Below the pieces are notes generated by a model. The model was not told the DNA's origin and searched no databases. It saw only the letters and a list, made by a program, of their open reading frames with translations. DNA of 43,443 nt from Andreesenia sp964489735 (GTDB lineage: Bacteria > Bacillota > Clostridia > Tissierellales > Gottschalkiaceae). This document shows, piece by piece, positions 31,248 to 39,945 of the stretch. The stretch covers positions 1-43,443 of the forward strand of contig CAZBAL010000017.1 of NCBI GenBank assembly GCA_964489735.1, read 5' to 3'. The number at the start of each line of letters is the position of its first letter. Position 1 is the stretch's first letter. Made by a program: the position numbers and the translations under genes.

Positions 31248-31610
31248 GTGATCAAGAAAAAAAGTAAAAATTTAAATAGACAGAAAAGACACATGAGAGT
31301 TAGAAATCATGTAAGCGGAACTCCTGAAAGACCAAGACTGAATGTCTTCAGAAGTCTAAACAATATATATGCTCAAGTAATCGATGACATAAATGGTAAA
31401 ACTTTGGTTTCAGCTTCAAGCTTAGAGCTTAAAGGAAAAGCGGAATCAACTGGAAACAAAGAAGCAGCTAAAGAAGTTGGAAAACTTATAGCAGATAGAG
31501 CTAAAGAAGCTGGCATTGAAGATGTAGTATTCGATAGAGGTGGATATATATACCACGGTAGAGTAAAAGAACTTGCAGAAGGAGCAAGAGAAAACGGACT
31601 TAAATTCTAG
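31248..31610 (+). CDS. rplR: 50S ribosomal protein L18
   Basis: L18 binds 5S rRNA in the central protuberance. It has 120 residues with a GTG start after GGAAGGAGTG. Landmarks are RHMRVRNHVSGTPERPRLNV, FRSLNNIYAQVIDD and FDRGGYIYHGRVKELAEGAR. rpsE follows after 19 bases. Confidence 0.97.
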   Translation: MIKKKSKNLNRQKRHMRVRNHVSGTPERPRLNVFRSLNNIYAQVIDDINGKTLVSASSLELKGKAESTGNKEAAKEVGKLIADRAKEAGIEDVVFDRGGYIYHGRVKELAEGARENGLKF

Positions 31611-31629
31611 GAGAAGGAGGTAAAACTAG

Positions 31630-32136
31630 ATGAACAATGATCGTATAAATGTTAATCAATTAGATTTAAAAGAAACAGTTGTAAGCATCAACCGTGTTGC
31701 TAAAGTTGTTAAAGGTGGTAGAAACTTTAGATTTAGTGCACTTGTTGTTGTAGGAGATGAAAATGGACATGTTGGAGTTGGAATGGCTAAAGCATTAGAG
31801 GTTCCAGAAGCTATCAAGAAAGCAATCCAAGATGCTAAAAAACATATAATATCAGTTCCTACTGTAGGAACTACTATTCCTCATGAAACACTAGGGCAGT
31901 TTGGAGCAGGTAGCGTTCTTCTTAAGCCAGCTGCAGAGGGTACTGGAGTTATTGCCGGAGGTCCTGTTCGTGCGGTAATCGAGCTTTCAGGAATTAGAGA
32001 CCTTAGAGGTAAATCACTAGGTACAAGTAACCCTAGAAATATGGTAAATGCTACTATTGAAGCTCTTAAGCAATTAAAGAGAGCTGAAGAAGTTGCTGAG
32101 CAAAGAGGAAAAACCGTAGAAGAAATACTAGGTTAG
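31630..32136 (+). CDS. rpsE: 30S ribosomal protein S5
   Basis: S5 affects decoding accuracy and mRNA unwinding. It has 168 residues: a dsRNA-binding-like N-terminal domain (VNRVAKVVKGGRNFRF-like segment, then GDENGHVGVGMAKALEVPEA) and the C-terminal AGGPVRAVIELSGIRDLRGK and LGTSNPRNMVNAT. The spectinomycin-loop region shows no obvious deletion. ATG 31630 follows GGAGGTA. Confidence 0.97.
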   Translation: MNNDRINVNQLDLKETVVSINRVAKVVKGGRNFRFSALVVVGDENGHVGVGMAKALEVPEAIKKAIQDAKKHIISVPTVGTTIPHETLGQFGAGSVLLKPAAEGTGVIAGGPVRAVIELSGIRDLRGKSLGTSNPRNMVNATIEALKQLKRAEEVAEQRGKTVEEILG

Positions 32137-32149
32137 GAGAGTGAGAACC

Positions 32150-32326
32150 TTGGCAATGATAAAAATTAAACTTACAAGATCTAAAATTGGTAAAACTCAA
32201 AAGCAGAGACAAACAGTTGATGCTCTAGGTTTAAGAAAAATTGGACAAGTAGTAGAAAAGCAAGATACTCCTCAAATTAGAGGTATGATAAACAAAATAA
32301 GCCATATGGTTGAAATTGTAGAATAA
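32150..32326 (+). CDS. rpmD: 50S ribosomal protein L30
   Basis: L30 is a small 50S protein contacting 5S and 23S rRNA. It reads IKIKLTRSKIGKTQKQRQTV and ALGLRKIGQVVEKQDTPQIR, ending in MINKISHMVEIVE. Three starts are possible. TTG 32150 is preferred because AGGAG (32135-32139) lies 10 bases before it and the resulting MAMIKIK start suits the family (58 residues). GTG 32141 is in the binding site and ATG 32156 is rather far. Confidence 0.93.
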   Translation: MAMIKIKLTRSKIGKTQKQRQTVDALGLRKIGQVVEKQDTPQIRGMINKISHMVEIVE

Positions 32327-32356
32327 TATTTACAGAACAGAGGAGGTGCAGACAGG

Positions 32357-32800
32357 ATGAAATTGCACGAATTAAGACCTAACGCTGGCGGAGGTAGCAA
32401 AAAGACTAAGAGATTAGGTAGAGGTACAGCGACAGGACAAGGTAAGACAGCAGGTAGAGGACAAAAAGGACAAAAGTCACGTTCAGGCGGTGGAGTTAGA
32501 CCAGGATTTGAAGGTGGACAGATGCCTTTATATAGAAGAGTTCCTAAGAGAGGATTCACTAATATATTTGCAAAAGAGTATGCAATAGTAAACGTAGAAA
32601 GCCTTGAAGCATTTGATAATGGTGTAGAAATAACACCAGAAATCCTTAAAGATGCAGGAATAATCAAGAAAGAGCTTGATGGTGTAAAAATACTTGGAAA
32701 CGGTGAGTTAACTAAGAAACTTACAGTTAAAGCAAGTAAATTCACAAAATCAGCAGTAGAAAAAATAGAAGCTAACGGAGGCAAAGTAGAGGTGATTTAA
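32357..32800 (+). CDS. rplO: 50S ribosomal protein L15
   Basis: L15 is a late-assembly 50S protein with a long Gly/Arg/Lys-rich N-terminal extension (LRPNAGGGSKKTKRLGRG, then GQKSRSGGGVRPGFEGGQMP) and a globular C-terminal domain ending EANGGKVEVI. It has 147 residues. ATG 32357 follows GAGGAGGTG. Its stop shares one base with the secY start, so the two are translationally coupled. Confidence 0.97.
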   Translation: MKLHELRPNAGGGSKKTKRLGRGTATGQGKTAGRGQKGQKSRSGGGVRPGFEGGQMPLYRRVPKRGFTNIFAKEYAIVNVESLEAFDNGVEITPEILKDAGIIKKELDGVKILGNGELTKKLTVKASKFTKSAVEKIEANGGKVEVI

Positions 32801-34077
32801 TGTTCGCAACACTGAGAGACGCATGGAAGGTTCCAGAGTTAAGAAAAAGAATGATTTTTACCCTACTTATGCTAATAGTATTTAGGATTGGAGCAGCAAT
32901 CCCGGTACCAGGTATAGATTCGGCAGTGATTAATCAGATGTTTAATTCATCACAGATAGGAGGTTTACTGAACTTCCTTAACTTAATGGCTGGGGGTGCA
33001 TTTAAGGACTTCACAGTTTTCGCCCTTAATGTTTACCCATATATAACAGCTTCAATTATAATCCAGCTTTTAACAGTTGCCATTCCTAGTTTAGGTTCTT
33101 TAGCAAAAGAGGGAGACGTAGGAAGAAAGAAGATTAGCAGTTATACTAAGTATTTAGCTATAGTACTAGCTGTAGTTCAGGCTATTGGAATAAGTTTAGG
33201 ATTCTTTAACCGTGCTATAATTGACAAGAGTCCACTGGCTTTAGTTGTTATTGTAATAACTTTAGCAGCAGGAACTTGTTTTTTAATGTGGTTAGGAGGC
33301 CAGATTACTGAAAAAGGTGTTGGAAATGGTGTTTCTATGATAATCTTCATAGGGATAATATCAAGAGCTCCTTCAACAGTAATAAGATTATTTGAGCAAG
33401 TTAGAGCAGGTAGCTTAGGAATTGTACCTGTATTACTATTTTTAGTAATTGCACTGCTTATATTAGTTGGTGTAATTCTTATTCAAGATGGACAGAGAAG
33501 AATTCCTGTTCAATACGCAAAAAGAGTAGTTGGAAGAAAAATGTATGGAGGACAGAGTACTCACATTCCACTTAAAGTACTTATGGCAGGGGTAATACCT
33601 GTTATCTTCTCTACATCGTTATTACAATTTCCACAGCTTGTAGCACTTTTCTTTAAAGGTGGATTTGCTGACTTTGTAAACAAATACTTGTCAGTAAACA
33701 GCACTACAGGAATGTGGATCTACTCGATACTGAATGTTATATTAATAATATTCTTCACATATTTCTATACAGCGGTTCAGTTTAACCCAATAGAATATGC
33801 TAACAACTTAAAACAAAGTGGAGGTTTCATACCTGGAATCAGACCAGGCAAGCCAACTTCAGACTATTTAGGAAGAATCCTTTCAAGAATAACTCTTATA
33901 GGAGCTATAGCACTAGCTGTGATAGCAACACTTCCAGTAGCGATTGAAGGTTTCCTAAAAATAGGAGTTAACTTCGGAGGAACTGCGGTTCTAATCGTAG
34001 TTGGGGTTGCACTTGAAACTATGAAGCAACTAGAATCTCAAATGATGATGAGACATTATAAAGGATTCTTGAAATAA
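32800..34077 (+). CDS. secY: Protein translocase channel subunit SecY
   Basis: SecY is the ten-span channel for Sec export and membrane insertion. The 425 residues are full length. Landmarks are RIGAAIPVPGID before the plug, the first signature ITASIIIQLLTVAIPSL, GNGVSMIIFIGI, the cytoplasmic loop RRIPVQYAKRVVG, and the conserved NPIEYANNLKQSGGFIPGIR-type region. It starts on the last base of the rplO stop. It works with SecE (2882-3097). Confidence 0.98.
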   Translation: MFATLRDAWKVPELRKRMIFTLLMLIVFRIGAAIPVPGIDSAVINQMFNSSQIGGLLNFLNLMAGGAFKDFTVFALNVYPYITASIIIQLLTVAIPSLGSLAKEGDVGRKKISSYTKYLAIVLAVVQAIGISLGFFNRAIIDKSPLALVVIVITLAAGTCFLMWLGGQITEKGVGNGVSMIIFIGIISRAPSTVIRLFEQVRAGSLGIVPVLLFLVIALLILVGVILIQDGQRRIPVQYAKRVVGRKMYGGQSTHIPLKVLMAGVIPVIFSTSLLQFPQLVALFFKGGFADFVNKYLSVNSTTGMWIYSILNVILIIFFTYFYTAVQFNPIEYANNLKQSGGFIPGIRPGKPTSDYLGRILSRITLIGAIALAVIATLPVAIEGFLKIGVNFGGTAVLIVVGVALETMKQLESQMMMRHYKGFLK

Positions 34078-34097
34078 ACTTCCAGGGGATGATAAAT

Positions 34098-34745
34098 ATG
34101 AGATTAGTATTACTAGGACCTCCCGGTGCTGGTAAAGGAACTCAGGCTGCAGGTATAATTAAAAACTACAGTATACCTCACATATCAACGGGAGACATAT
34201 TTAGAAAAAATATAAAAGAGAATACAGAGCTTGGACAAGAAGCTAAAAAATATATGGATCAAGGACTATTAGTTCCTGATGAGCTAGTAGTTAAGATCGT
34301 AAAGGACAGATTGATGGAAGATGACTGTAAAGAAGGTTTCCTTCTAGACGGTTTTCCTAGAACTGTTGCTCAGGCAGATTCACTAGATACTGAGCTTAAA
34401 GAAATGGGAATATCATTAGACAGTGTTATAAACATTGTAGTCCCTGCAGAAGCCCTAATACAGAGAGCAGTAGGCAGAAGAATATGTAAGTCATGTGGTG
34501 CAACTTACCATGTTGAATTCAATAAGCCTGCAGTTGAAGGAAAATGCGATGTGTGTGGCGGCGAACTGTTCCAAAGAGATGATGATAATGAAGAAACTGT
34601 TTCTAAAAGAATTGAAGTTTATAACGAACAGACACAACCACTTATAGATTACTATACTGATAAGGGAATAATATTCAACGTTGATGGACTTAAGCCTATA
34701 GACGATGTCTTAGCTGAGATTATCAATGAATTGGAGAAGAAATAA
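34098..34745 (+). CDS. adk: Adenylate kinase, zinc-lid type
   Basis: Adenylate kinase converts AMP and ATP into two ADP. It has 215 residues with the P-loop GPPGAGKGT at 7-15, the AMP site HISTGDIFR, and GFPRTVAQ. The lid carries four Cys (CKSC and CDVC), the zinc-binding form common in Gram-positives. ATG 34098 follows AGGGGATG; an earlier in-frame ATG overlaps that site. It lies between secY and map, the standard place. Confidence 0.97.
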   Translation: MRLVLLGPPGAGKGTQAAGIIKNYSIPHISTGDIFRKNIKENTELGQEAKKYMDQGLLVPDELVVKIVKDRLMEDDCKEGFLLDGFPRTVAQADSLDTELKEMGISLDSVINIVVPAEALIQRAVGRRICKSCGATYHVEFNKPAVEGKCDVCGGELFQRDDDNEETVSKRIEVYNEQTQPLIDYYTDKGIIFNVDGLKPIDDVLAEIINELEKK

Positions 34746-34746
34746 T

Positions 34747-35496
34747 ATGATTATTCTTAAAAGTAAAAGGGAAATTGAAATAATGAGAAGGGCTGGGCAG
34801 ATTGTTGGAGAAACCCATGCCTTTCTAAAAGATAAGATTGTGCCTGGAATAACAACTGGAGAGCTAGACAGAATAGCTGAAGAGTTCATAAGAAGTCAGG
34901 GCGCAATACCCGGATTCAAAGACTACAGAGGATATCCTGCAACGATCTGTGCATCAGTAAATGAACAAGTCGTACACGGAATACCAGGAGAAAGAGTTCT
35001 TAATGAAGGTGATATAATTGCCATAGATATCGGATCAATAGTTGATGGATATTATGGTGATGGTGCAAAGACATATCCAGTGGGTAAAATTTCAGATGAA
35101 GATCAGAGACTTATCGATGTTACTAGAGAATCTTTTTACAAAGGAATAGAATTTGCTGTAATTGGCAATAGATTATCGGATATATCACATGCAATACAGA
35201 CTTATGTAGAAGAGAATGGCTTCTATGTAGTAACTGATTTTGTAGGACATGGGATAGGCAAAAATATGCATGAAGACCCGCCGATACCAAATTTCGGACC
35301 ACCAGGAAAAGGACCGAGACTTCAAGAAGGAATGGTACTTGCTATTGAGCCTATGGTTAATGCGGGAACGAGAAGAGTTCAGAGTTTATCTGATGGATGG
35401 ACTGTTGTCACATTCGATGGCAAGAACTCAGCTCATTATGAGCATACTATAGCGATTACAGAGGATGGAGTTGAACTCCTTACAAAGGTGGATTAA
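34747..35496 (+). CDS. map: Methionine aminopeptidase type I
   Basis: Map removes the initiator Met from nascent proteins. It has 249 residues in the pita-bread fold. The metal ligands are D94, D105, H168, E201 and E232, and the conserved H77 lies in VVHGIP. ATG 34747 starts one base after the adk stop, with GGAGAAG inside adk as ribosome-binding site. No N-terminal zinc-finger extension is present. Confidence 0.97.
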   Translation: MIILKSKREIEIMRRAGQIVGETHAFLKDKIVPGITTGELDRIAEEFIRSQGAIPGFKDYRGYPATICASVNEQVVHGIPGERVLNEGDIIAIDIGSIVDGYYGDGAKTYPVGKISDEDQRLIDVTRESFYKGIEFAVIGNRLSDISHAIQTYVEENGFYVVTDFVGHGIGKNMHEDPPIPNFGPPGKGPRLQEGMVLAIEPMVNAGTRRVQSLSDGWTVVTFDGKNSAHYEHTIAITEDGVELLTKVD

Positions 35497-35497
35497 T

Positions 35498-35767
35498 ATG
35501 TCATTAGATGTTATAGTGGGACAATTAGTTCAATCCAGGCAAGGAAGAGACAAGGGAAGACTGTACTTTGTAATAGAAGTACTAGAAAATGATTATTTAA
35601 AACTTTCTGATGGAAAGTACAGAAAAATAAATAATCCAAAAATTAAAAAAATTAAGCATTTAAATGTGTATAAACACAAAAATAATGATATAATAGATAA
35701 GTTGAGTAGTGGTAATTTAGACGACTCAATTATCAAAAAAACTTTGAAGTCTATAGATAAAGACTAA
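35498..35767 (+). CDS. KOW-domain RNA-binding protein (L14e-like)
   Basis: An 89-residue protein. The N-terminal half (DVIVGQLVQSRQGRDKGRLY then FVIEVLENDYLKLSDGKYRK) is a KOW/SH3-like domain similar to eukaryotic and archaeal L14e/L6e proteins. The C-terminal half is Lys-rich and probably flexible. Many clostridia carry this gene between map and infA; its role is unknown, though ribosome or RNA binding is likely from the domain and place. ATG 35498 follows AAAGGTGG, which lies at the end of map, one base after its stop. Confidence 0.85.
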   Translation: MSLDVIVGQLVQSRQGRDKGRLYFVIEVLENDYLKLSDGKYRKINNPKIKKIKHLNVYKHKNNDIIDKLSSGNLDDSIIKKTLKSIDKD

Positions 35768-35790
35768 CGAAACGGAGGTTCGAGTACTGA

Positions 35791-36009
35791 ATGTCGAAAA
35801 AAGATTTAATCGAGGTAGAAGGAACAGTAATTGAAGCCCTACCTAATGCGATGTTTAAAGTAGAGCTCGAAAATGGTCATGAAATACTGGCACATATATC
35901 TGGTAAATTAAGAATGAATTTCATAAGAATTTTACCAGGTGATACAGTTACTCTCGAGTTATCTCCTTACGACCTTACAAGAGGAAGAATAACTTGGCGT
36001 AATAAGTAG
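35791..36009 (+). CDS. infA: Translation initiation factor IF-1
   Basis: IF-1 occupies the 30S A site during initiation. The 72 residues form an OB fold: DLIEVEGTVIEALPNAMFKV, ELENGHEILAHISGKLRMN and ILPGDTVTLELSPYDLTRGR ending ITWRNK. All are typical. ATG 35791 is preceded by a weaker, more distant AACGGAGG. rpmJ follows after 19 bases. Confidence 0.98.
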   Translation: MSKKDLIEVEGTVIEALPNAMFKVELENGHEILAHISGKLRMNFIRILPGDTVTLELSPYDLTRGRITWRNK

Positions 36010-36028
36010 GATAAGGAGGGTTTACGAT

Positions 36029-36142
36029 ATGAAAGTAAGACCATCAGTTAAGAAGATGTGTGAAAAGTGTCAAATCATCAAGAGAAAAGGGAAAGTAATG
36101 GTTATCTGCCAAAACCCTAGACACAAGCAAAAGCAAGGTTAA
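36029..36142 (+). CDS. rpmJ: 50S ribosomal protein L36, zinc-binding form
   Basis: A 37-residue protein: KVRPSVKKMCEKCQIIKRKG then KVMVICQNPRHKQKQG. The Cys-X2-Cys, Cys and His ligands show the C+ zinc form. ATG 36029 follows AAGGAGGG. It lies between infA and rpsM, the standard bacterial order. Confidence 0.96.
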   Translation: MKVRPSVKKMCEKCQIIKRKGKVMVICQNPRHKQKQG

Positions 36143-36211
36143 TTAATTTAGAAAACGCGGCTGTTTTAAAATATATGAATATTTAGAAATATTAAGTAGG
36201 AGGTGCACTTA

Positions 36212-36580
36212 ATGGCAAGAATCGCTGGTGTTGACTTACCTAGAGAAAAGAGAGTTGTTATTGGACTAACTTATATCTACGGTATAGGAAAAGCTAGATC
36301 ACAGGAAATACTTGGAGAAGCTGGTATTTCTGAAGATACAAGAGTAAGAGATTTAACAGAAACTGAAGTAAATAACTTAAGAAGCATTATAGATAGCTAC
36401 ATGGTTGAAGGGGATCTTAGAAGAGACATAGCTCTAAACATTAAGAGACTTAGAGAAATCGGTAGTGTAAGAGGACATAGACATAGAAGAGGACTTCCAG
36501 TTAGAGGTCAAAACACTAAGAATAATGCAAGAACTAGAAAAGGCCCTAAGAGAGCAGTTAGTAAAACTAAAAAGAAATAA
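36212..36580 (+). CDS. rpsM: 30S ribosomal protein S13
   Basis: S13 contacts P-site tRNA and forms bridge B1. It has 122 residues: ARIAGVDLPREKRVVIGLTY, GIGKARSQEIL, and RGHRHRRGLPVRGQNTKNNA with a basic tail. ATG 36212 follows AGGAGGTG; the GTG at 36203 is part of that site. It opens the alpha operon. Confidence 0.98.
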   Translation: MARIAGVDLPREKRVVIGLTYIYGIGKARSQEILGEAGISEDTRVRDLTETEVNNLRSIIDSYMVEGDLRRDIALNIKRLREIGSVRGHRHRRGLPVRGQNTKNNARTRKGPKRAVSKTKKK

Positions 36581-36602
36581 GCATTAAAAGGAGGGAATTT
36601 GA

Positions 36603-36998
36603 TTGGCTAAGAAAAACGTTAAAACTCGTTCAAAAAGAAGAGTACGTAAGAATATAGAAAGAGGACAAGCTCATATCTCGTCAACTTTCAACAATACAAT
36701 GGTAACATTATCTGATAGCAATGGTAACGTACTATCTTGGGCATCAGCTGGACAATTAGGATTCAGAGGTTCAAGAAAATCAACTCCATACGCTGCTCAG
36801 ATGGCTGCTGAAGAAGCTGCAAAAAAAGCAATGGAACACGGACTAAAGACTGTAGAGGTTTATGTTAAAGGACCAGGATCAGGTAGAGAGGCTGCTATAA
36901 GATCACTACAGGCTGCAGGATTAGAAGTAAGTCTTATTAAAGACAACACTCCAATACCACATAACGGTTGTAGACCGCCAAAGCGTAGAAGAGTGTAA
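36603..36998 (+). CDS. rpsK: 30S ribosomal protein S11
   Basis: S11 lines the platform near the mRNA exit. The 131 residues include GQAHISSTFNNTMVTLSDSN, SAGQLGFRGSRKSTPYAAQM, and the C-terminal DNTPIPHNGCRPPKRRRV. The start is TTG 36603, 7 bases after AAAGGAGGG. rpsD follows after 24 bases. Confidence 0.97.
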   Translation: MAKKNVKTRSKRRVRKNIERGQAHISSTFNNTMVTLSDSNGNVLSWASAGQLGFRGSRKSTPYAAQMAAEEAAKKAMEHGLKTVEVYVKGPGSGREAAIRSLQAAGLEVSLIKDNTPIPHNGCRPPKRRRV

Positions 36999-37022
36999 TT
37001 ATACAGGGGGTGCACATAAAGA

Positions 37023-37652
37023 ATGGCAAGATATACAGGACCAGTATGTAGACTTTGTCGTAGAGAAGGACAAAAACTACATCTGAAAGGTGACAAATGT
37101 TACTCAAAAAGCTGTGCTATAGAAACTAGAAGCTATGCTCCTGGACAACACGGACAAGCTAGAAAGAAAGTTTCAGAATATGGACTACAGTTAAGAGAAA
37201 AGCAAAAAGTAAGAAGATACTATGGATTGACTGAAAAGCCAATGCTTAAATACTTCTTATTAGCAGATAAAATGCCTGGTAGAACAGGTGAAAACTTACT
37301 AAAAGTTTTAGAATCAAGACTTGATAATGTTGTGTGTAGAGCAGGATTAGCTTCATCAAGAGCAGAAGCTAGACAGCTTATAGTACACGGACATTTCCTT
37401 GTAAATGGAAAGAAAGTAGATATTCCATCATACCTTACTAACGTAGGTGATGAAATAGAAGTTAAAGAAAATAGCAAAAAGTCTGCTAAATTTGCAGAGT
37501 TAAAAGATAACCATCAAGGATCAGCTCCAGCGTGGTTAAACGTAGATGCTGAAAACTTAAAAGTTACTATTGCATCAGAAGTTTCAAGAGAAGATATAGA
37601 TCTTCCAATTGAAGAGCATCTAATCGTTGAGCTTTACTCTAAAAACAAATAG
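37023..37652 (+). CDS. rpsD: 30S ribosomal protein S4, Cys-containing form
   Basis: S4 begins 16S assembly and in several bacteria represses its operon. It has 209 residues. The N-terminus (GPVCRLCRREGQKLHLKG then KCYSKSCAIE) keeps four Cys, the C+ form that can bind zinc. The S4 RNA-binding domain (LESRLDNVVCRAGLASSRAE then ARQLIVHGHFLVNG) follows. ATG 37023 follows GGGGGTG. rpoA follows after 66 bases. Confidence 0.97.
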   Translation: MARYTGPVCRLCRREGQKLHLKGDKCYSKSCAIETRSYAPGQHGQARKKVSEYGLQLREKQKVRRYYGLTEKPMLKYFLLADKMPGRTGENLLKVLESRLDNVVCRAGLASSRAEARQLIVHGHFLVNGKKVDIPSYLTNVGDEIEVKENSKKSAKFAELKDNHQGSAPAWLNVDAENLKVTIASEVSREDIDLPIEEHLIVELYSKNK

Positions 37653-37718
37653 GGTTAGAATTATTAATAGGATTGGTTACCCTCGAAGTAAAAAAATACC
37701 GTACCTAGGAGGGTTCGT

Positions 37719-38666
37719 ATGCTAGAAATAGAAAAACCGAAAATTGAAATTGTAGAGACTAACGAAGATAAGACATATGGAAAGTTTGTATTAGAACCTC
37801 TAGAAAGAGGCTATGGTACAACTCTGGGAAATTCTCTTAGAAGAATATTACTTTCCTCACTTCCAGGAGCTGCGGTTTCTTCAATAAAGATTAATGGAGT
37901 ACTACATGAATTCTCGACAGTGCCAGGTGTATATGAGGATGTATCAGAGATTATATTAAATATCAAAGATATAGCTGCTAATATATATACTGATGAGCCT
38001 GTTAATATTACAATTGATGCAAAAGGGCCTAAGGATATTAAGGCAGGAGATATTGTTACAGGACCAGAAGTTGAAATTCTGAATAAAGATCTGCATATCG
38101 CTTCATTAGAAGAAGATGCTGAGCTATTTATGGAATTAGTTATGGTAAAAGGAAGAGGATACGTTCCTGCTGAACAAAACAAGAATGAAGAAGATCCGAT
38201 AGGAACACTTCCTATTGACTCGATATTTACACCTGTTAAAAAAGTTAATTTTTCAGTTGAAAATACTAGAGTAGGTCAATTCGCAGATTACGATAAACTT
38301 ATCTTAGAAGTTTGGACGGATGGATCAATAGCTCCTAAAGAAGCAACTTCTCTAGGTGCTAAAATCTTAAATGAACATTTAAATCTTTTTATAGCCCTTA
38401 CAGACCATGTTGGTGATGTTGAAATAATGGTTGAAAAAGAAGAAGATAAGAAAGAAAAAGTACTGGAAATGACAATAGAGGAATTGGATCTATCAGTTAG
38501 ATCATATAATTGTCTGAAAAGAGCTGGGATAAATACTGTAGAAGAACTTACTCAGAGGTCAGAAGAAGACATGATGAAAGTTAGAAATCTAGGTAAAAAA
38601 TCCCTTGAAGAGGTTCAAAATAAACTTGCAGAATTAGAATTAAGTTTACAAAACAGTGAAGAATAA
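37719..38666 (+). CDS. rpoA: DNA-directed RNA polymerase subunit alpha
   Basis: RpoA dimerises to seed polymerase assembly and contacts activators and UP elements. It has 315 residues. The N-terminal domain contains LEPLERGYGTTLGNSLRRIL and FSTVPGVYEDV. An acidic linker of about 15 residues follows, then the C-terminal domain (LDLSVRSYNCLKRAGINTVE then RNLGKKSLEEVQ) with its DNA-binding helix-hairpin-helix. ATG 37719 follows AGGAGGG. Confidence 0.98.
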   Translation: MLEIEKPKIEIVETNEDKTYGKFVLEPLERGYGTTLGNSLRRILLSSLPGAAVSSIKINGVLHEFSTVPGVYEDVSEIILNIKDIAANIYTDEPVNITIDAKGPKDIKAGDIVTGPEVEILNKDLHIASLEEDAELFMELVMVKGRGYVPAEQNKNEEDPIGTLPIDSIFTPVKKVNFSVENTRVGQFADYDKLILEVWTDGSIAPKEATSLGAKILNEHLNLFIALTDHVGDVEIMVEKEEDKKEKVLEMTIEELDLSVRSYNCLKRAGINTVEELTQRSEEDMMKVRNLGKKSLEEVQNKLAELELSLQNSEE

Positions 38667-38692
38667 CTTTCTACTAAGGAGGGATATGAAGG

Positions 38693-39034
38693 ATGGCAAA
38701 ATTAAGAAAACTTGGTCGTCGTACAGATCACAGATCTGCAATGCTGAGAAACCAAGTAACTAGCTTACTAAAAAGCGGAAAAATAACAACAACAGAAACT
38801 AGAGCTAAAGAAACTAAGAGAATGGCTGAAAAAATGATAACACTTGCTAAAAAAGGCGATCTTCACTCAAGACGTCAAGTACTAGCTTATGTTTATGATG
38901 AAACAGTAGTTAAAAACTTATTCGATGAAATAGCTCCTAAATACGAAGAAAGAAACGGCGGTTACACTAGAATCCTGAAAATGGGTCCTCGTAAAGGTGA
39001 CGCTACTGAAATGGTAATATTAGAACTAGTTTAA
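38693..39034 (+). CDS. rplQ: 50S ribosomal protein L17
   Basis: L17 lies near the tunnel exit. It has 113 residues: LRKLGRRTDHRSAMLRNQVT, TTTETRAKETKRMAEKMITL, and GGYTRILKMGPRKGDATEMV. ATG 38693 follows AAGGAGGG. It is the last gene of the alpha operon, followed after 9 bases by a strong terminator. Confidence 0.98.
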   Translation: MAKLRKLGRRTDHRSAMLRNQVTSLLKSGKITTTETRAKETKRMAEKMITLAKKGDLHSRRQVLAYVYDETVVKNLFDEIAPKYEERNGGYTRILKMGPRKGDATEMVILELV

Positions 39035-39043
39035 TATAAATTC

Positions 39044-39075
39044 AAGGGATTAAGTTTACTAACTTAGTCCCTTTT
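39044..39075 (+). terminator. Terminator of the S10-spc-alpha operons
   Basis: AAGGGATTAAGTT (39044-39056) pairs over 13 bp, with one G-T, with AACTTAGTCCCTT (39061-39073) around TACT, followed by TT. This is the first strong terminator after the rpsJ promoter, so about 15.7 kb may be one transcript. Confidence 0.88.
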
Positions 39076-39114
39076 GCTAATTTAAATATAAATTTGAGTT
39101 TAGGAGAAATTAGA

Positions 39115-39945
39115 ATGAAAGACCATATTGTAAGTATTGAAAATTTGTCATATATATATCGTTCTAGTGAAGGTGACGGATTTAGAGCATTAGATAATGT
39201 TTCTTTCAAAATAAACAGAGGAGAGTTTCTAGCTATTCTAGGGCACAATGGTTCTGGAAAATCAACATTGGCAAAGCTGATGAATGGAATCCTTCTACCG
39301 ACTGATGGAGATGTTATAGTAAATGGAATGAATACGAAAAATGAAGATGATATCTGGAATATTAGACAATCAGCAGGTATGGTGTTTCAGAACCCTGACA
39401 ATCAACTTGTAGCCACAATAGTTGAAGAAGATGTGGCATTTGGTCCTGAAAATCAAGGAATAGATCCTTCTGAGATTAGAAGAAGAGTGGACGAGGTGCT
39501 AGATACTGTAGGTATGCTGGAATACAGGAAAAGTGCCCCACATTCCCTTTCAGGTGGACAGAAACAGAGAATTGCTATTGCAGGGATTCTAGCTATGGAT
39601 CCAGACTGTATCATACTAGATGAGCCAACAGCCATGCTTGACCCATCAGGTAGAAAAGAAGTAATGAGCACAGTTGAAAAACTCAACAAGGAACAAGGCA
39701 AAACAATAGTACATATAACTCACTATATGGATGAAGTTGTTAATGCCGATAGAATAATCGTTATGGAAGCAGGAAAGATTGCTTTGGTAGGTACACCGAA
39801 AGAAATTTTCGGGCAAGTTGAGGAAATCAGAAGAATCGGACTAGATGTTCCACAGGTTACAGAGCTGGCATATGAGTTAAATAAGGCAGGCATGCATTTA
39901 GATAGCCAAGTTCTAATGATTGATGAGTTGGTGAGTATATTATGA
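39115..39945 (+). CDS. ecfA1: ECF transporter ATPase EcfA1
   Basis: One of two ATPases that power vitamin and cofactor uptake through separate substrate-binding S components. It has 276 residues: Walker A GHNGSGKST (43-51), Q-loop FQNPDNQ, signature LSGGQKQR, Walker B CIILDEPT, and the His switch in HITHYMDE. ATG 39115 follows TAGGAGA; an earlier TTG at 39094 lacks a good site. It overlaps ecfA2 by four bases (ATGA). The position after rplQ is conserved in Firmicutes. Confidence 0.96.
   Translation: MKDHIVSIENLSYIYRSSEGDGFRALDNVSFKINRGEFLAILGHNGSGKSTLAKLMNGILLPTDGDVIVNGMNTKNEDDIWNIRQSAGMVFQNPDNQLVATIVEEDVAFGPENQGIDPSEIRRRVDEVLDTVGMLEYRKSAPHSLSGGQKQRIAIAGILAMDPDCIILDEPTAMLDPSGRKEVMSTVEKLNKEQGKTIVHITHYMDEVVNADRIIVMEAGKIALVGTPKEIFGQVEEIRRIGLDVPQVTELAYELNKAGMHLDSQVLMIDELVSIL

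Noticed and set aside
39044..39075. Hairpin after rplQ as an L17 downstream element
   Set aside because: A simple long stem with T run is fully explained as an intrinsic terminator.
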